Shown: positions 29,868-42,741, numbered from the stretch's first letter. The stretch is DNA of 64,000 bases from Scleroderma bovista (GCA_037178675.1 JAYMGJ010000008.1:124001-188000), one strand, 5' to 3'. Numbers and translations: made by a program. Notes: generated by a model not told the origin, from the letters alone.

Positions 29868-32510
29868 GGCTGACTTCTGACGCTGGCTCTCACCACGAGG
29901 TCACCTCCAACTGGTCTTTCTCGACTCACCACCAATCCCATAACGCGCGTTTCAACCCAACAGGATCTCAACTAACCTTAGCTCCCAAGTCTTCGTTTTG
30001 GTTCAATGCTCCGTCGTCACCAGATCCGTCAATTCCTCCGGTTCCGCCTCTCCCGCCGCCTTACCACTGAAGCTCCTCTCCGACATGCGTCATCACCGAC
30101 GACCCCAGCCGCCCTCGTCTCGGCTCCCAAAGCTCCTGGCTAACCTCGTCAGCATGGTCTTTCCCTCAAACTCAGCATGGCGGAAGCGTTGTTGACATCC
30201 ACGCTGAGCTGCTTTCCCCTGCCATGGCATCTCGTCCTGCCACGCCTGCTGCGCTGTTTACCGCGCAGGTACTCGGCGGTTATGGGTACACTTCTGGCTC
30301 GGAGAAGGGAATCGCTTCGTTGGCCGTCAACGACCCTGGCGTTGACATATTGTACGTAAAGTATGTATCTTGGCTCCTTTCTATCTGGGTACCTGTGGTA
30401 CGTGGATTCGCTCGTTTATGGAGTTCTTTGTATTCATGAGAATATTTACAGGGTTTATCTTTTCTCGATCGCCACCTCGGGTTCTGCTCCATCCAGCGCA
30501 CTGTCGCTGATGCTGGTACTCTCTATAACGTTGTCCTCTCCCCTTTTGGCACTCAGCATCTTCATTCACTTGCCCATTCCAATCCCAACTGGGCTATTTG
30601 ACGTCCATGCAGAACCTCCATCGGCTGTGTTGCGTGCACCGTCTCCAGCGGAAACGCTCGCCGGATATGGTACCGAGTACAAGCGCAGTGGAAGTATCAC
30701 CATCGTTGAGGGTCGTCGCAGCGGTGACATCTGGATTTCGAAGGGCGATGCGGTTGATGGGAAGGGCAAGGTCGGTCGGGCCATTGGCCTCATGTCGCCC
30801 GTCCCTAGGCTAGCCGTTCTCCCCATCGACGACGAAGAGAAAGGAGATGGGGAACAGATGCCCCCCTTGCCAATGCAAGAAGTGCCGTCCTTCCCCTCCA
30901 CTCTCACCCTTACTCCTGCGTCTACCAACAGCGCTGGGATGGGGAGACTGAGGAAAGAATCTAAGGCGTCGTCTTATCTCTCAAATGGTGAGGAAGCTTT
31001 TGCATCAAGGATCATGATCGCGCAGAGACATTATTCCGCCGTTGCCACCACTGTCATTGTTCCTGCTTCTCTGGAGAGGCAGGAGGAGCTTGTTGACAGC
31101 GTCGCATCGGTTGTTACTGGGATTGCTCTGGAACACGACGGCACCTCTCGACCGACCTCCCATCTTCGCTCACGCTGAATTTCGTCTGTTATCGGTCAAG
31201 CTATCACGACAGGAGACATCAGTCCACCACCGTCTGACCCGCTTCCTCCAACGCCTCCTAATATTCGCAATGCCAAGCTTGCTCAGCAGCTCATTCACAA
31301 AAAGTCCTATTCGTCCGGCTTCTCGTTCGGCGCTGTCGTTAACGATGACGTCAATGAAATTGATGTGCTTACCGCTGGTGTACTGCCGCTTCTGGTCCCT
31401 GGCCTCAAGGTTGGAGGGGAAATGAAGATCAAAGATTTTGAGTTCTCCCCACCCTTAAGTAGTACAGTTACGAAGAAGCCTCGTCGCGCGCCAAAAGAGT
31501 CGCATGGATCAGACTTTGGCATATTGGCCCAAGATGGATTTTCCTCCCCCCATCTCCACTCTACTCCCACGCAGGATCGTCGTAGGGCCAGGAAGATCTC
31601 CGCTCACAGAAGGAATCATTTCAGTCTACCAAGGTGAGATAACATGTCGCTTCTATGCTCATCACATGGATTACAGTCTCGGACTCAGCAGAGATGCTCT
31701 GCAAGCATGGAAATCGGACATCAACCATGCGCTAGCAATACTCGACGTTGCCCGTGAGCGACGCTGCTCGGAGGAACACGGTCTGGGGTGACGAGGCCGT
31801 GCCGAATGTTCTCACTCATCCCATACACGGTGAACACGACCACCTTCAAGTTCCTGCTACCAGCGCCTCCTTAGGTCGCTGGATATCCACGCGCCGTCTT
31901 GGCCTCCGTCCCGAGGTTCCCCATGGAATGGACAGCGCGCGCACTTCCGTTATCACACTGTTGTCGGACAAACCTGTTCCCCCTCCGCTGCCTCCACGGT
32001 AACACTTTTCGAGCCCGACACCGAGAGCACCCCTTATGACGGTCACAAAAACTCTGATTATCCATACTCCAGAAAATACCAGGCTGCAACTATGCCTCAG
32101 CCTGTCTCTCGTCGCTCAAGTATTGTTTATATCAAATCCCCTGGTGAAAACGGCCGTCCGGAATTCGTCACTGTTTCGACGGACTGTGTTGATGACCCGA
32201 TGGATTCTACTCAGTGGCCAACCTGGGCGGTGAAACCTCTTATACCCAAGTTGAGCAAGCTGCAGCACAAGTTGTCATCGTCTGAAGCCCCATCGAGCTC
32301 CCCTGGTGGGGGCCTCCGACCACTTTCTCTTCTTCGAGATCGCGATACGACAGCGGTGACAACGTCGTCTCGTCCAAGTCGGCTGGAACGCGCCCGCTTC
32401 TTCTCGGAAAGAAGAAACCGAAGGTGAAGGTGACTGGTTCGGACGAGAATGTTGATTCCACTGGTTCTGCAAACAAGTACTTGAAGCCGCTACAGATTCA
32501 TCGTCGGCTG
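29868..32510 (+). pseudogene. Decayed copy of a large host-type gene, intron retained
   Basis: Successive fragments lie in order on the plus strand in shifting frames: APKSSFWFNAPSSPDPSIPP, TAQVLGGYGYTSGSEKG, then an intron (GTATGT near 30363 to ACAG near 30450), then FDVHAEPPSAVLRAPSPAET, SSVIGQAITTGDISPPPSDP, NEIDVLTAGVLPLLVPGLKV, RRNTVWGDEAVPN, LGLRPEVPHGMDSARTSVIT, RRSSIVYIKSPGEN and AVKPLIPKLSKLQHK. The serine/proline-rich, low-complexity composition and the order of blocks look like a long regulatory-type protein conserved in mushrooms, which I cannot name. The retained intron means the copy is genomic, not a retrocopy. Several frameshifts and a TGA near 31176 make it a pseudogene. Confidence 0.6.
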
Positions 32511-32519
32511 AGACACACT

Positions 32520-33535
32520 TCTTTGGCCAGCCCGATCCACACCCGGCTTCAGTTTCCAGCTGAGGGAAATAAATCAGATGGAGAGAGAGATGTGCCAGTA
32601 TTTGGAGCGGAAATTGAACGTCGATCTGAAGGTGCGCAGATCTCCCAAGCCCTCAGCCTATACCTGACTTATAGCCTGGAGGGCTCGACCTCATCTCTCC
32701 TACGCCAACAGAATCACTACTCAGGCATTGTACTCGCGACGTCAGCTGGGACGCACCCACTTCTTCTTCGAGGACCCCCTTCCCCCCCTCCCCATTCATT
32801 TAGATGCAGCATATATGCATTTCTCCAGGTGCGTTTCATGCCAACAGAATCATCGCCAAGTCAGCTGGGACTTACCTACTTCTTCGGTCAGCCCCATCCG
32901 CACCTGGCCTCAGTTTCCAGCTGAGGGAGACAAACCAGATGGAGAGAGAGATGTGCCAGTATCTGGAGCGGGAATTGAACGTTGATCTGAAGGTGCGCAG
33001 ATCTCCCAAGCCCTCAGCCCATTTCTGACTTATAGCCTGGAGGACTTGACTTCATCTCTCCTACGCCAATGGAATCACTACTCAGGCATCGTACTCGCGA
33101 TGTCAGCTGGGACGCACCCACTTCTTCTTCGAGGACCCCCTACCCCCCATCCCCATTCATATAGATGCAACGTGTATGCATTTCTCCAGGTGTGTTTCAC
33201 GCCAACAGAATCATCGCTTGGCAACATCCAAGTCAGCTGGGACTTACCTGCTTCTTCGGTCAGCCCCCCACACCTGGCCTCAGTTTCCAGCTGAGGGAGA
33301 CAAACCAGATGGAGAGAGAGATGTGCCAGTATCTGGAGCGGGAATTGAACGTTGATCTGAAGGTGCGCAGATCTCCCAAGCCCTCAACCCATACCTGACT
33401 TATAGCCGGGAGGACACGACCTCATCTCTCCTACGCCAACGGAATCACCAATACTCAGCGACTGGGACGTGCCCGCTTCTTTTTCGAGGACCTCCCCCCC
33501 CCACTTAGATGCACCATGTATGCATCATCCAGGTG
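32520..33535 (+). repeat. Triplicated block with a cyclin-like exon
   Basis: Three copies, anchored on cagtttccagctgaggg at 32550, 32911 and 33281, are spaced 361 and 370 bp. Each contains QMEREMCQYLERELNVDLK or a frame-shifted version, which resembles the end of the cyclin box in fungal cyclins (MEREMCQYLEWELNV type). A second shared word is tcctacgccaa(c/t)ggaatcac. Copies differ by about 5-10 percent. It looks like a gene fragment duplicated twice in tandem after capture. Confidence 0.65.
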
Positions 33536-35713
33536 TGTTTCACTTTTGTTTTAATTCCTATTATTTCTTATCATAATGGTGTAGCCTCGGTACCCTTCCC
33601 CTGCTATGATGCCAATGGCTCCACACCAACCCACTACTGTGACAACATGACAACTGATGATGACGGCGAGGACAACTGGCGAGGACGAACGGACTGGCGA
33701 GGATGGTGAGGAACGGCGAGAACGAACAATGGACCGATGGGGGGGATGCACGGGAAGAATAATAATTAGAGTATAGTTGGAATCATCATGAGTAATTGAG
33801 ACGTTATTGAAATGTATACGAGATTTGTAATGGCATTTCAATTGCTTCTCTTACGTTGGAATTAATTTAGAAAATATTCAACTAAAAGAATGCCTTGAAA
33901 CTAATTTTAACCAATGGAATGCCTTAGAAGGGAATTGACACGGGTCAACACGGGTCAACACCCCCAAGGGTCAGGTGTCACTTGGGACTACCTTTGAACT
34001 CCGACCGTCGCGTTCCAAGTCACTTGTCAGATTTTCGGGTAGTCTTGGAATTGAGTCGTAATGCCGGCGGCAAATTGAGGGGTTCCAATTGCTTACAAGC
34101 GGTCGGAACTCAAACTTATTTTTTCCGACAGACTCACCTGATGGTGATTTTGATTTGCAATGCACAGAACTTTTCCTGGAACATTCCACGCCACAAATGC
34201 ATCGGCTTCCCCAAGGTCAATGCTTTTTCATCAATGCCTAGACTCAGTTCCCAGCCAATCAGGTATTTTTTGCGTCTTTTATTTTTTTTTCGATGTTCTA
34301 ACATTCTCTGGTGTGTTTTTACATCCACTTGATATGTCCACGTGCTTCCCAAAGCCATTCACATCACCTACACACACCACCATTGTCGCGGGTCTGCCAG
34401 GCCATTGCAGCCATTTCAACATTGCTCAATTGGCTCATGCAGATAGCCCAGTTTCTCAGCTTGCAGCCCAATAGGTGATTTTTGACTCTTTGATCTGCTC
34501 TAATATTCAATGTGACATTTTCAGCTGGCATCCAATCATTTTATGCTTGGAAAGTCTGTGTGGACTCTTGATGCACTCATGTTTCTCCGACTTGTTGATA
34601 TATCCTCTCACACCCCCCACAGCATCATCACATGACCACTACCCATCGTGCAGACGACAACAGCCCCACCACCAATACCACCACCACCACAGCATGTTGA
34701 CGTCCGCGGCTCCACCACCACCAGCTTCATCGAGCAAGCGGCCTGCAATGACAGCCACCCCCATCCACTGGGGGGCCAGCAGGGAAGAACGATGGAGACA
34801 ATGATGATGCAGCATCAGGTGACAACGACGATCCAGGAAGCTAGTTACATGAAAACAGTAGCGATTACAACCACCTGGATACCAGTGGAATGGAAAAGGA
34901 AATAGCTACAGGATTTGCTACTTAACATGAATTGGGGTTTTTTTTGTGAATCCAATTATAGTGCTTTGAGGCTTAATGCCTCATATCGCAATCTTCTGGC
35001 TAAGTTCTATCATAAGGCCTCCTATGGCCTGAGCCTCATTCCCTGGAAACGCGAGTGCCCCACTGGCTGGGACATAAGGTCCCCGGTGGTCTGCCAAGCG
35101 TTTTAGACGTGCAGTCCTGACTTTGTGGGGAAGAGGTATGTACATAGTGTGGTAATGCTACTTTCATCTGTACAAGCACAATCCCAGATACCTCTGTGGA
35201 GGTGAGCGGGACCAGAAGAGCAGGTGAATGACTAGTAGTTGGCGGTTGATTTTCTGCGGCACTTTCCCTTTGGTGGAGCAGGAGGATGGGTAGGTTGCTG
35301 TAATTCTTCTTGTTTGTATAGGCTGCTTTTGCGCGTCTATTGGTTTGAGAGGGGGGAAGTTGGGCATGGAATGAGAATAGAAACCTATGGAATCATGAAT
35401 TGGTTGTCAACTCTATACCTTAATATAACTATAATAAATGCTGATGTGTGCTAGATAGCTGGTTTGTAATGTTGAATGTACCTTCCACCTTGTACTCTAC
35501 TATGATTTCCCCCCAGGAAGACCAAAGGCTCAATGTAAGACAACCCTTCTTAAAGAAAACAAAACTAAATAGAGGGCAGTGATGCACAAGCCCAGCCAAC
35601 TGCCAGGAGTGAGGTGAAAACATGTGCAAAGAACATATATATGTATGGGTTTCCAGTGATCTTGAATGTTCCTGGGCTCCCGGAACATAGGAACTAAGGT
35701 CCGAAGTTGGTTT
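33536..35713. other. No gene recognised
   Basis: Mixed AT-rich DNA. A short perfect tandem (acacgggtca) lies at about 33936-33958, and CAC/CCA-rich words at 34610-34720. A partial, diverged relative of the 36-kb LTR lies at about 35545-35650 (gccaactgccag...gagtgaggt). No frame has a recognisable motif. Confidence 0.45.
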
Positions 35714-36074
35714 TGAAAAAATTCTAAGTAAAGGGCAGTAGTGCGCAAGCTCGGCCAACTGCCAGTAGTGAGGCAAGACAACTGAGGGAAAAGAGTGTGT
35801 AAAGGGAGTATATATATGGACTGTAAATAAGCTCAGACTAAGGTAGAGAGTTAATGGAAGAAAAGGTACGTGAAATCATGGCATAAAACTAGTAGACACG
35901 TGTCATGTGATACTTGGGTTAGGTTTCTTCCGGTGGTTCTGATCTATCCCAGTAGTTCCGAGTGGTGGAACAAGGTTCCTGTTCTTCCGGAAATCCGGAA
36001 CAAAATTTTCCCGCACCCTGAAAACTTCAGAACCTAGTACTACGTCTGTGAACAGAAGGGTTAAGTTCTTGACA
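35714..36074 (-). mobile_element. Chromovirus-type solo LTR, copy 1 (361 bp)
   Basis: The left end is TGAAAAAATTCTAAG and the right end GTTCTTGACA, so TG..CA. It matches copies at 38867 and 42405 over the whole length. A short direct flank (gttt at 35710-35713 and 36075-36078) is compatible with a target duplication. The inner part is rich in cttccgga words. Orientation is inferred from the neighbouring pol, all minus. Confidence 0.65.
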
Positions 36075-36498
36075 GTTTGATCGGAAATACTCAGCTTTAG
36101 ACATAGCCAAGAGTCTGTGGGTGGAAACCAGATGAGTAAGGTAAAACGGAACGGAGATCAGCAATAAGCATAATAGGCACCGAGTAACCATATCTAATCC
36201 AGAAGAGGAATAAAGGCATTCAGTAACAGATCGATCAGGAGCGGGAACATGCAGTAGCCGGAGACATGGGCGCAAAACTATATACTATAGAGACGGGGTG
36301 TCAGTTGTTGGAGCGGAGATGGATATACACTGTCGGCCATGTGCCGATTGTAACCGGACTTGAGTCTAGAGGTCGTGCAGAGTCACGTGGTCGTGACCGT
36401 ATAGGGCCCAAGTTGAGAGCCTTTGTGCGTGTAGACTGTTTAAAAGGCACGTTGGGAGCATGCCACAATAACAAAAAACTTGTCCTTTTACCACCATA

Positions 36499-37600
36499 AT
36501 GTCTGCTACACCCACCGTCCAAACTCCAGCCTACAAAACACACATCGAGTGTATGCAGGCGGAAGATCACGAGCTGATATCGGACCCGGATGACGACAAC
36601 GAAACTGCCTGCTCAAAGTCTTTGGAGGACAAGGGAGGAAGTGAGGGCCGATGTGGAGCTGGAGAAGCAATGCAAGATGGAGGAAGCAAGGGCGGAGATG
36701 AAGAAGAAAGCGCTGAGTAGTGAGCGTTCTTGTTCGCAGTGCGAAATTTGACCCATGGGAGCTATGACAGGCCCGTAGGGAGAAACAGGCATGGAGCGAA
36801 TGGGAGGAGTGCAGGGAGGAGGAAGCTCGTAGAGAGGAGGAAACGCGGAAGGCGGAGGAAGCGCGAAAAGAGGAGGCGAAACGTGTCGAGGAGAAGTGGA
36901 GGGCGGAGGCGGAGGCGCGGGCACTCGCTTCCAAGCGAAAACAGAAAAAACAGCTGGAGGAGCGAACGCGGTCATGGCCAGTAAAAGTGCGGGCGTGAGA
37001 GCACCATCATCGGTATTGAGCTCGGGAAGGAATGCTCCGTGTCAGCGGTGTGGGGAGACACTCAAGGCGCCGATGGAGTGCGTTTCGAGCGCGGAGACGA
37101 ATTCCAGGGCCTGCGTGCCCTTCCAGAAAGAATGGAAATCGTGCAGCTGGCACATGGCGGGAAAGGTGGAAGCGGTGGCAGTTGGGAGTGGACTTGAAGT
37201 GAGCGGAGCGGAGGGCACGAAGAGGCCAACCTGGATACGTCTCAGTGATGTAAACACATCCCTGAGGGGAAATAGAAATCACAAGAAGCCCAAGACTACG
37301 ACGGAGGAGGAGGAGGAGGAAATATTTGGGGTGCCAAAGGCAATGGCGGAATAACAGCGGGACGCCCTGGGGATGCTTACCTAGGCGTTGGCTCAGTGGA
37401 AGAAGGTGTGTAGGCAGCGCCTGACAGTGTAAAAGAGGATGTTGGAAGAGGAGGAGGGGTTATGGGCGGATGTGCGAACACTCACGGAGATATTCCGTGG
37501 GCCTCAGTTTGTCCAAGGTTCGTCGGACGGACCGTGAGAGAGGCACGGAGGGCGATAGAGAAATAAGAGAAGGGTGACGAGGGAGAGGAGGAAGAAGAGA
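36499..37600 (+). pseudogene. Antisense accessory frame of the chromovirus, copy 1
   Basis: An ATG at 36499 (MSATPTVQTPAYKT) opens a highly charged protein: ELEKQCKMEEARAEMKKK-type and EEARKEEAKRVEEKWRAEAE repeats, then a cysteine cluster (CQRC, ECV, RACVPFQKEWKSC) near 37040-37150, then an acidic stretch (TTTEEEEEEIFG) near 37310. Frameshifts and stops separate the parts. It runs toward the chromodomain end of the minus-strand pol (37.7 kb). A relative lies in the same relative place at 41478-41800. The cysteine cluster resembles a reduced binuclear zinc cluster, so it may be a nucleic-acid-binding accessory protein, which is inference only. Confidence 0.5.
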
Positions 37601-38866
37601 CCAATTGCACTGACGATAAATAGTAGAGATAACGGACTTGTTAGGAACATATACATTTTTTTCTTTTTTCTTTTGTACTATTATATAATCTTCAAAGAAT
37701 TCATCTGGACTTAAAGAATGAGAGGGTTGGCGGAGGTGGCGGAGTGACTTGAGCAGATTTCTGAGGACTGTGTTTGCTAGGATCTTCAGATAGAAATCAG
37801 CAACGAGCTCTGACACATGGTAGAGCTCTGTGGTAAGGAGCTATGGAGTTTCTTCATGTGTACCAGCGTACAGAAAAAATATAGGAGTTGGCAGTGGCAC
37901 CTTCTCCTGTCGATCTGGTGGGAAGTCTCGAGTTGACATACATGGAAAATGGGGTGCACAGACTTCATAGTGTCGGGCAGTCGGAGGGTGAAGGAGAGAG
38001 TTCCATATTTCGCTATTATCTCGAAGGTTCCAAGGTTCTTGGAGGAGAGCTTCTTGGAGGAGAGAAGTATTTAGCCTTCATATACACTTTGTCACCTATT
38101 TTGAAGTTCGGCGGAGTTGACCTTTTTGCATCTGCGGGGCCTTGGTACGCTCTTACGCAAGGTTCATCCCAAGGCAAAGCAAATCATAGAGTTCATTGAG
38201 GTCGGAGGTATATTCTTGGGCTCGAGAGGAGCTGAGACCCAATCGGAGTTGATTGTTAAGTCAGGGTGGTAGCTTCATCGGCAAAGAAGTGTGAGACCCC
38301 AATTGTTTCCCTAGGGGAGTTGTTAAACACGAACCCTGCAAGTGGGAGGTGTTCAGCCCAGTTGTCTTGTTGGTATTTGCAGTACTGCTTGAGGGTTTTG
38401 TTCACCTCCTTCTAGGTAGTAACCAGAGGTGAAGTGCAGGGTCATACCGAGTGCTTTTCCAAGCGAGTGGAAGAAGTGGGAAACGAACTCCGAACCTCTA
38501 TCAGAGGTGGTCCGTGTTTGGAGAACACATGCGCGATGAAGAGCTTAGCAAACTTGGGGGACGGAAGGTGATGGTATCGTGCATCAGAATGAATATTTCT
38601 TGCTTTGATAGGTGGTCCACTATGATGAGGATAGACATAAATCCATCGGAGGAGGGGAGTGGCTTGATGAAGTCCATGGGTCAGTGGGGATCAGAAGTTG
38701 TTTTAATAGGCCATAGGGCCTGTTCCTAGGGACCTCAGCACATCCTCAGGGAGTACAGGAACTTATGTAGTCCTTTACAAAGGTGCCGACACCAGCCTAG
38801 GTGTAATAGCGACGGACTAGTTCCAGTGTGTAGTTTTGGCTGAAGTGGCCAGAGAGTGGATGGTTG
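37460..38866 (-). pseudogene. Chromovirus integrase and chromodomain, decayed
   Basis: From high to low coordinates: HPLSGHFSQNYTLELVRRYY (zinc-binding N-terminal region), TSDRGSEFVSHFFHSLGKAL-type integrase core, KSVHPIFHVCQLE, and the chromodomain-like IDRRRCHCQLLYF with SELVADFYLK. Many frameshifts and stops are present. The HPIFHVxQLE motif followed by a chromodomain marks Ty3/gypsy chromoviruses, in which the chromodomain guides integration to particular chromatin. It is separated from the RNase H part by a solo LTR (38867-39230). Confidence 0.75.
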
Positions 38867-39230
38867 TGACAAGATTCTAAGTTATGGGCAGTATTTCCCA
38901 AGCTATGAAAATAAGTATAGTTTTTAAGTAGGTGGGAGTGAAAATATACCTCAACCAACTGCAAGTAGAAAGGCAAGACAACTGAGGGAAAAAGAGTGTG
39001 TAAAGAAAGTATATATCTGGGCCAAAATAAGCTCAGGGTGATGGAAAAAAAGGTACGCGAAAATATGACACACAACTAGTAAACATATGTCATGTGCAAC
39101 TTTGATTTTAAGCTGCTTCCGGTGTTTCCGAATGCTGGAACCAGGTCCCTGCGCTTCCGGAAGTCCGGAACCAAGTTTTTCCGCGACCCGGAAATGTCGG
39201 AAGGAGGTAGGCTAGGTTCAGTTCTTCACA
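38867..39230 (-). mobile_element. Chromovirus-type LTR, copy 2, inside pol (364 bp)
   Basis: The left end is TGACAAGATTCTAAG and the right end GTTCTTCACA. It interrupts pol between the SSATSMI segment and the NHPLSGHF segment. No clean target duplication is visible (gttg versus gatc). Confidence 0.6.
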
Positions 39231-40260
39231 GATCATGCTTGTAGCAGAGGACACAAAGGCGGAGATCATATTAATCCAGTACTTAGATGCTATATTTGAG
39301 GCAAAAATGACCCGCAGACTCTGTTGGCCACCGAGAATTGGATGAGACATGTGGTTGAGCACGACAGGATTGGAAGGGAGTGCCGTGAGGATGCCCTTTC
39401 CACGTTGACGAGAAAGGCAGAAAATATTTACGGAGTGAGGAGAATTCTTTCCCAAAGGGAGGACGCGAGTTTCTCCTGAATGAACATTGGTCGGAGGTTG
39501 TGTGGGTTGACCCAAGCATAATACCTATTACCTCTTTTGGGTAGATGCCCCAGTCTCTAGTGAGGGAATTTTGTTTCACTCAGAGGCATCCAGGGAGGAA
39601 ACGGATGGCGAGGGTGAACTGGGAAAGGTACTCTGACCGGTTGGCTTGATGGCGAGCTGGAGAAACACACCAGGTTCTTGTGGTCAGTGACCACATGGAC
39701 TGGAGTGGTAGAGCCCTCCAGATAGTGTCACAAATTCTTAAAGGCCTCGAAGATGGCCAGTAGCTTGGAATCCTAATTCAGCTCCGGAGTGGACAGAGTG
39801 CGTGAAAAGTATGAGATGGGGTGGAGGACCGAATCGGAGGCAGTGATGGGAATTCCAGAAATGGTGTAGTCTGAAGCATCCGTTTCCACCATCAGCGGAG
39901 TGTCAGGTACCTAGTCGGTAAGGATAGGAGGAGGTTGAAGGTGGAAAGACAATATTCACCGAAATTTCTTGTGGGTAAGCTGCGTGAGAGGAACGACAAT
40001 GTCAGAGTAGTTGTGGATGAATCGACGGTAGAAGTTTGCGAATCCGAGGAAGGACTTGATGTCCTTCACTTTCTCCGCGGACATGGACAGTCCATCTGGA
40101 GAAAGACAGAATCCAAGGTATTCGGTGGAGGTGGTGTGGAACTTACATTCCTGCCGTATTACAAGTAAGTTGTATTTTTTGAGGCTTCGGAGGACTTCGT
40201 GGATGTGTTTCTGATGGGACTCAATGTCTTCGGAGTATGGTCATTCACAAGCACTTGCAC
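39231..40260 (-). pseudogene. Chromovirus RT C-terminus and RNase H, decayed
   Basis: Segments in order: [57 protein letters not shown] (RNase H with the first catalytic aspartate), HPISYFSRTLSTPELN, HYLEGSTTPVHVVTDHKNL, then NPHNLRPMFIQEKLASSL. Several stops interrupt. The reverse transcriptase catalytic part is missing upstream. It belongs with the integrase pseudogene at lower coordinates. Confidence 0.78.
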
Positions 40261-41477
40261 CAAAGCCACTTAACTCATTAATTTCAGTCACACCTTGCTG
40301 ATGTTTTAGCACATACATTTCATATTGTGCTATATCAGCCATGAGTGTCAGGACTTTTGAGCAACTTATTGAAGTACAGATAACAAATCTTTGGCTGGGA
40401 CTGGAGTATTTAGCATATTATACAGCCAAATACAACTAAAGAAGTATCAAAAAAAGTGGATTAAGTTAAGGACCATGTGGGCTACTTCACCCTTGTGTTA
40501 ATCCAAGAAATATTGAGAATTGTGTGTGTCAGAATGATGCCGGTGAGGACAATTCAAAATGTGTGTTATCAGCTCACTTAGTGTGAGATATACCAAAATG
40601 GGAAAGCACACCCTTGATGTGCTATATGTCAAGCATATGCCATGGGAATGATTGGACAAGACCCAACTCTGCCTATTTTCAAGTACTATGGTTGGCCATG
40701 CCAAGTCTATCAAGAATTCTACCAATGAGTTGTTGACCACAAAAAGAGCAGCAGTGCAGGAAAAAGTGGCAAACAAAAATCGCCACAAACAGCCGCATGC
40801 AGAAGGGCTGAAATTGAGGGTATGATGGTGAAGGGAACGTGGAACACAGCGACATGGATGATCTAGAAGTTTAATCATGTTTAGATATGCACAATGCTTT
40901 CATAATATATTGTATTTAGTGCTGGGCAGTGTCAGAACCGTTTCCTCCGATGGACTCCGACACGAGCGGAGTTAAGAGCAAAGGGGTGTGTTGACGAGTA
41001 ACAGGAAGGTTGCAGAATTGTTGAGGACTTCAGCTTCAGCGTATGTGCTGTGCCCTTGCGATACCAGCGTCCTCATATTTCAGAGGACAGAGGGACAGAA
41101 GTCCGACAGAAGTCGAAGTTGTCAAAAGGAAGAGGAGTTCAGGGGAGAACAGAGTGGAGTTCGTGTGAGGTATTGAAGCTGATATTCAAACTGAGGATAT
41201 AGCCCCTTGATGTATGGAGAATTTATATTACAGAGCGGAGGAGTACAGGTGAGTAGGAACGGAAATAAGAGACAACAGATCAGAGATGACATCATTAATC
41301 AAAGACTAAACTAAAACGGGAACGGGACAAGAAAGGTACGAACGGATACAGGAACAACAGCGGAAGAAAAGTGGGAACATAGTTCTAAATGGAGAAGTGG
41401 GGCGGAGGTAGGTGCGTACGATCGGACCTGTGGTGGACTGAAGGGGTGCCCCAGGAAATGGCGGAGGAACAGCGCAT
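40261..41477. other. No gene recognised
   Basis: AT-rich to 40920, then possibly leader or LTR-related sequence of the second chromovirus copy (cagagg/cggagg words). No protein motif seen. Confidence 0.4.
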
Positions 41478-41800
41478 ATGCTTGATCAGACGCTAGCGCA
41501 GCTCACCAAGCGAATGGGGGCGTCGGAGGCGAGAGAGTGGGAGTGGGTGGAAATCGAGAGGGAGCGGCTCGAACTGGAACGCAAGCACTTGGAGTTGCAG
41601 AGGAGACGCGCAGAAATGGAGGAGAAGCGGACTGCTGACATGGACCACATCAGCGTGGTCATGCAGCACCAGTTTGTGGAAGGGTTGTCAATGTGATGCG
41701 GAAGAAAATAACAGCGGTGGCGCAAGAGGTGGAGAAGGGGTGGAGGCTGACTATGAAGATGGCACACCGGAGGGGGAGGAGGGGGAGGACGATTAGCGGA
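41478..41800 (+). pseudogene. Antisense accessory frame of the chromovirus, copy 2 (3' part)
   Basis: The open frame 41478-41696 encodes a charged helix (LERKHLELQRRRAEMEEKR) ending at a TGA near 41694. It lies convergent to the chromodomain of the second pol copy (end near 41950), just as the first copy at 36499-37600 does. The N-terminal and cysteine-cluster parts are missing here. The two copies share layout; I could not align them residue by residue. Confidence 0.4.
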
Positions 41801-42404
41801 CACATGGAGACTTTTACATATTTTTTATTTGTTTTTGCTTTATTCTTGTACTACTACTGGACTAGAATGAATTGGTTTGAACTTGAGAATTGTGCAAATG
41901 ACAGAGTTGGAAGAATAAGGTGGAGTTGTCAGTTGGGTTGGTAAGGGCCAGGTTTCTTTGTATACTTCACATGGTAGCCAGTGACAAGTTTGGATGAGTG
42001 GTCAAGCTCCATGGCGAGTAGCCACGAAGTTTCTTCGTCGGGACCGGCGTATCCAGCCCAGCAGACCAGGTAGAGGAGTTTTCAGTGACGCCTTCTCCTG
42101 TCAATCTTCGAGTCGAGGATTTCCTCAACCTCATTCGATTTCTCCGTCGATCTCGACGGAGGTGGCAGTGTTTGTACACGGTGGGGAATATTACTTGGGT
42201 GGGAAGTCACGGACTTTATGGTTTCAGGGAGTCAGCGTGAATGAAAGGGATCCAGGTTTTTCTATTATTTCGAAGGGTCCAAAATTCTTGTTAGACAGTT
42301 TCTTGGAGGCGTGCCTAGACCTGAAGTATTTTACTTTCACATAGACATGATCACCTATTTTGAAATCTGGCGAAGTTGTTATTTTCACATCTGCGGGGCC
42401 TTCA

Positions 42405-42741
42405 TGAAAAAATTCTAAGTAAAGGGTAGTAGCGCCCAAGCTCAGCCAACTGCCAGTAGTGAGGCAAGACGACTGAGGGAAAAGAACGTGTAAAGGGAGT
42501 ATATATATATGGGGCAGAAATAAGCTCGGACTAAGCTAAGGAAGTAACGGAAGAAAGGTACACAAAATATAACGTAAAATTAATAGGCACATAACCATGT
42601 GAAAGTTTGATTAGGTTGCTTCCGGGGTTCCTAGTGGTGGAACCAAGTCCCTGTGCTTCCGAAGGTCCGGAGCCAAATTTTCCTGCGCTCCGGAAATGTC
42701 GGAAGCTTGTAGGCTTGATCATAAAGGTTCAATTCTTTACA
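42405..42741 (-). mobile_element. Chromovirus-type solo LTR, copy 3, with 5-bp target duplication
   Basis: It is bounded by TGAAAAAATTC and TTCTTTACA. The 5-bp word cttca flanks it at 42400-42404 and 42742-42746. Its removal joins AIAQQFYE to GPADVKITT in frame, as expected for the intact integrase. Length 337 bp. Confidence 0.82.
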
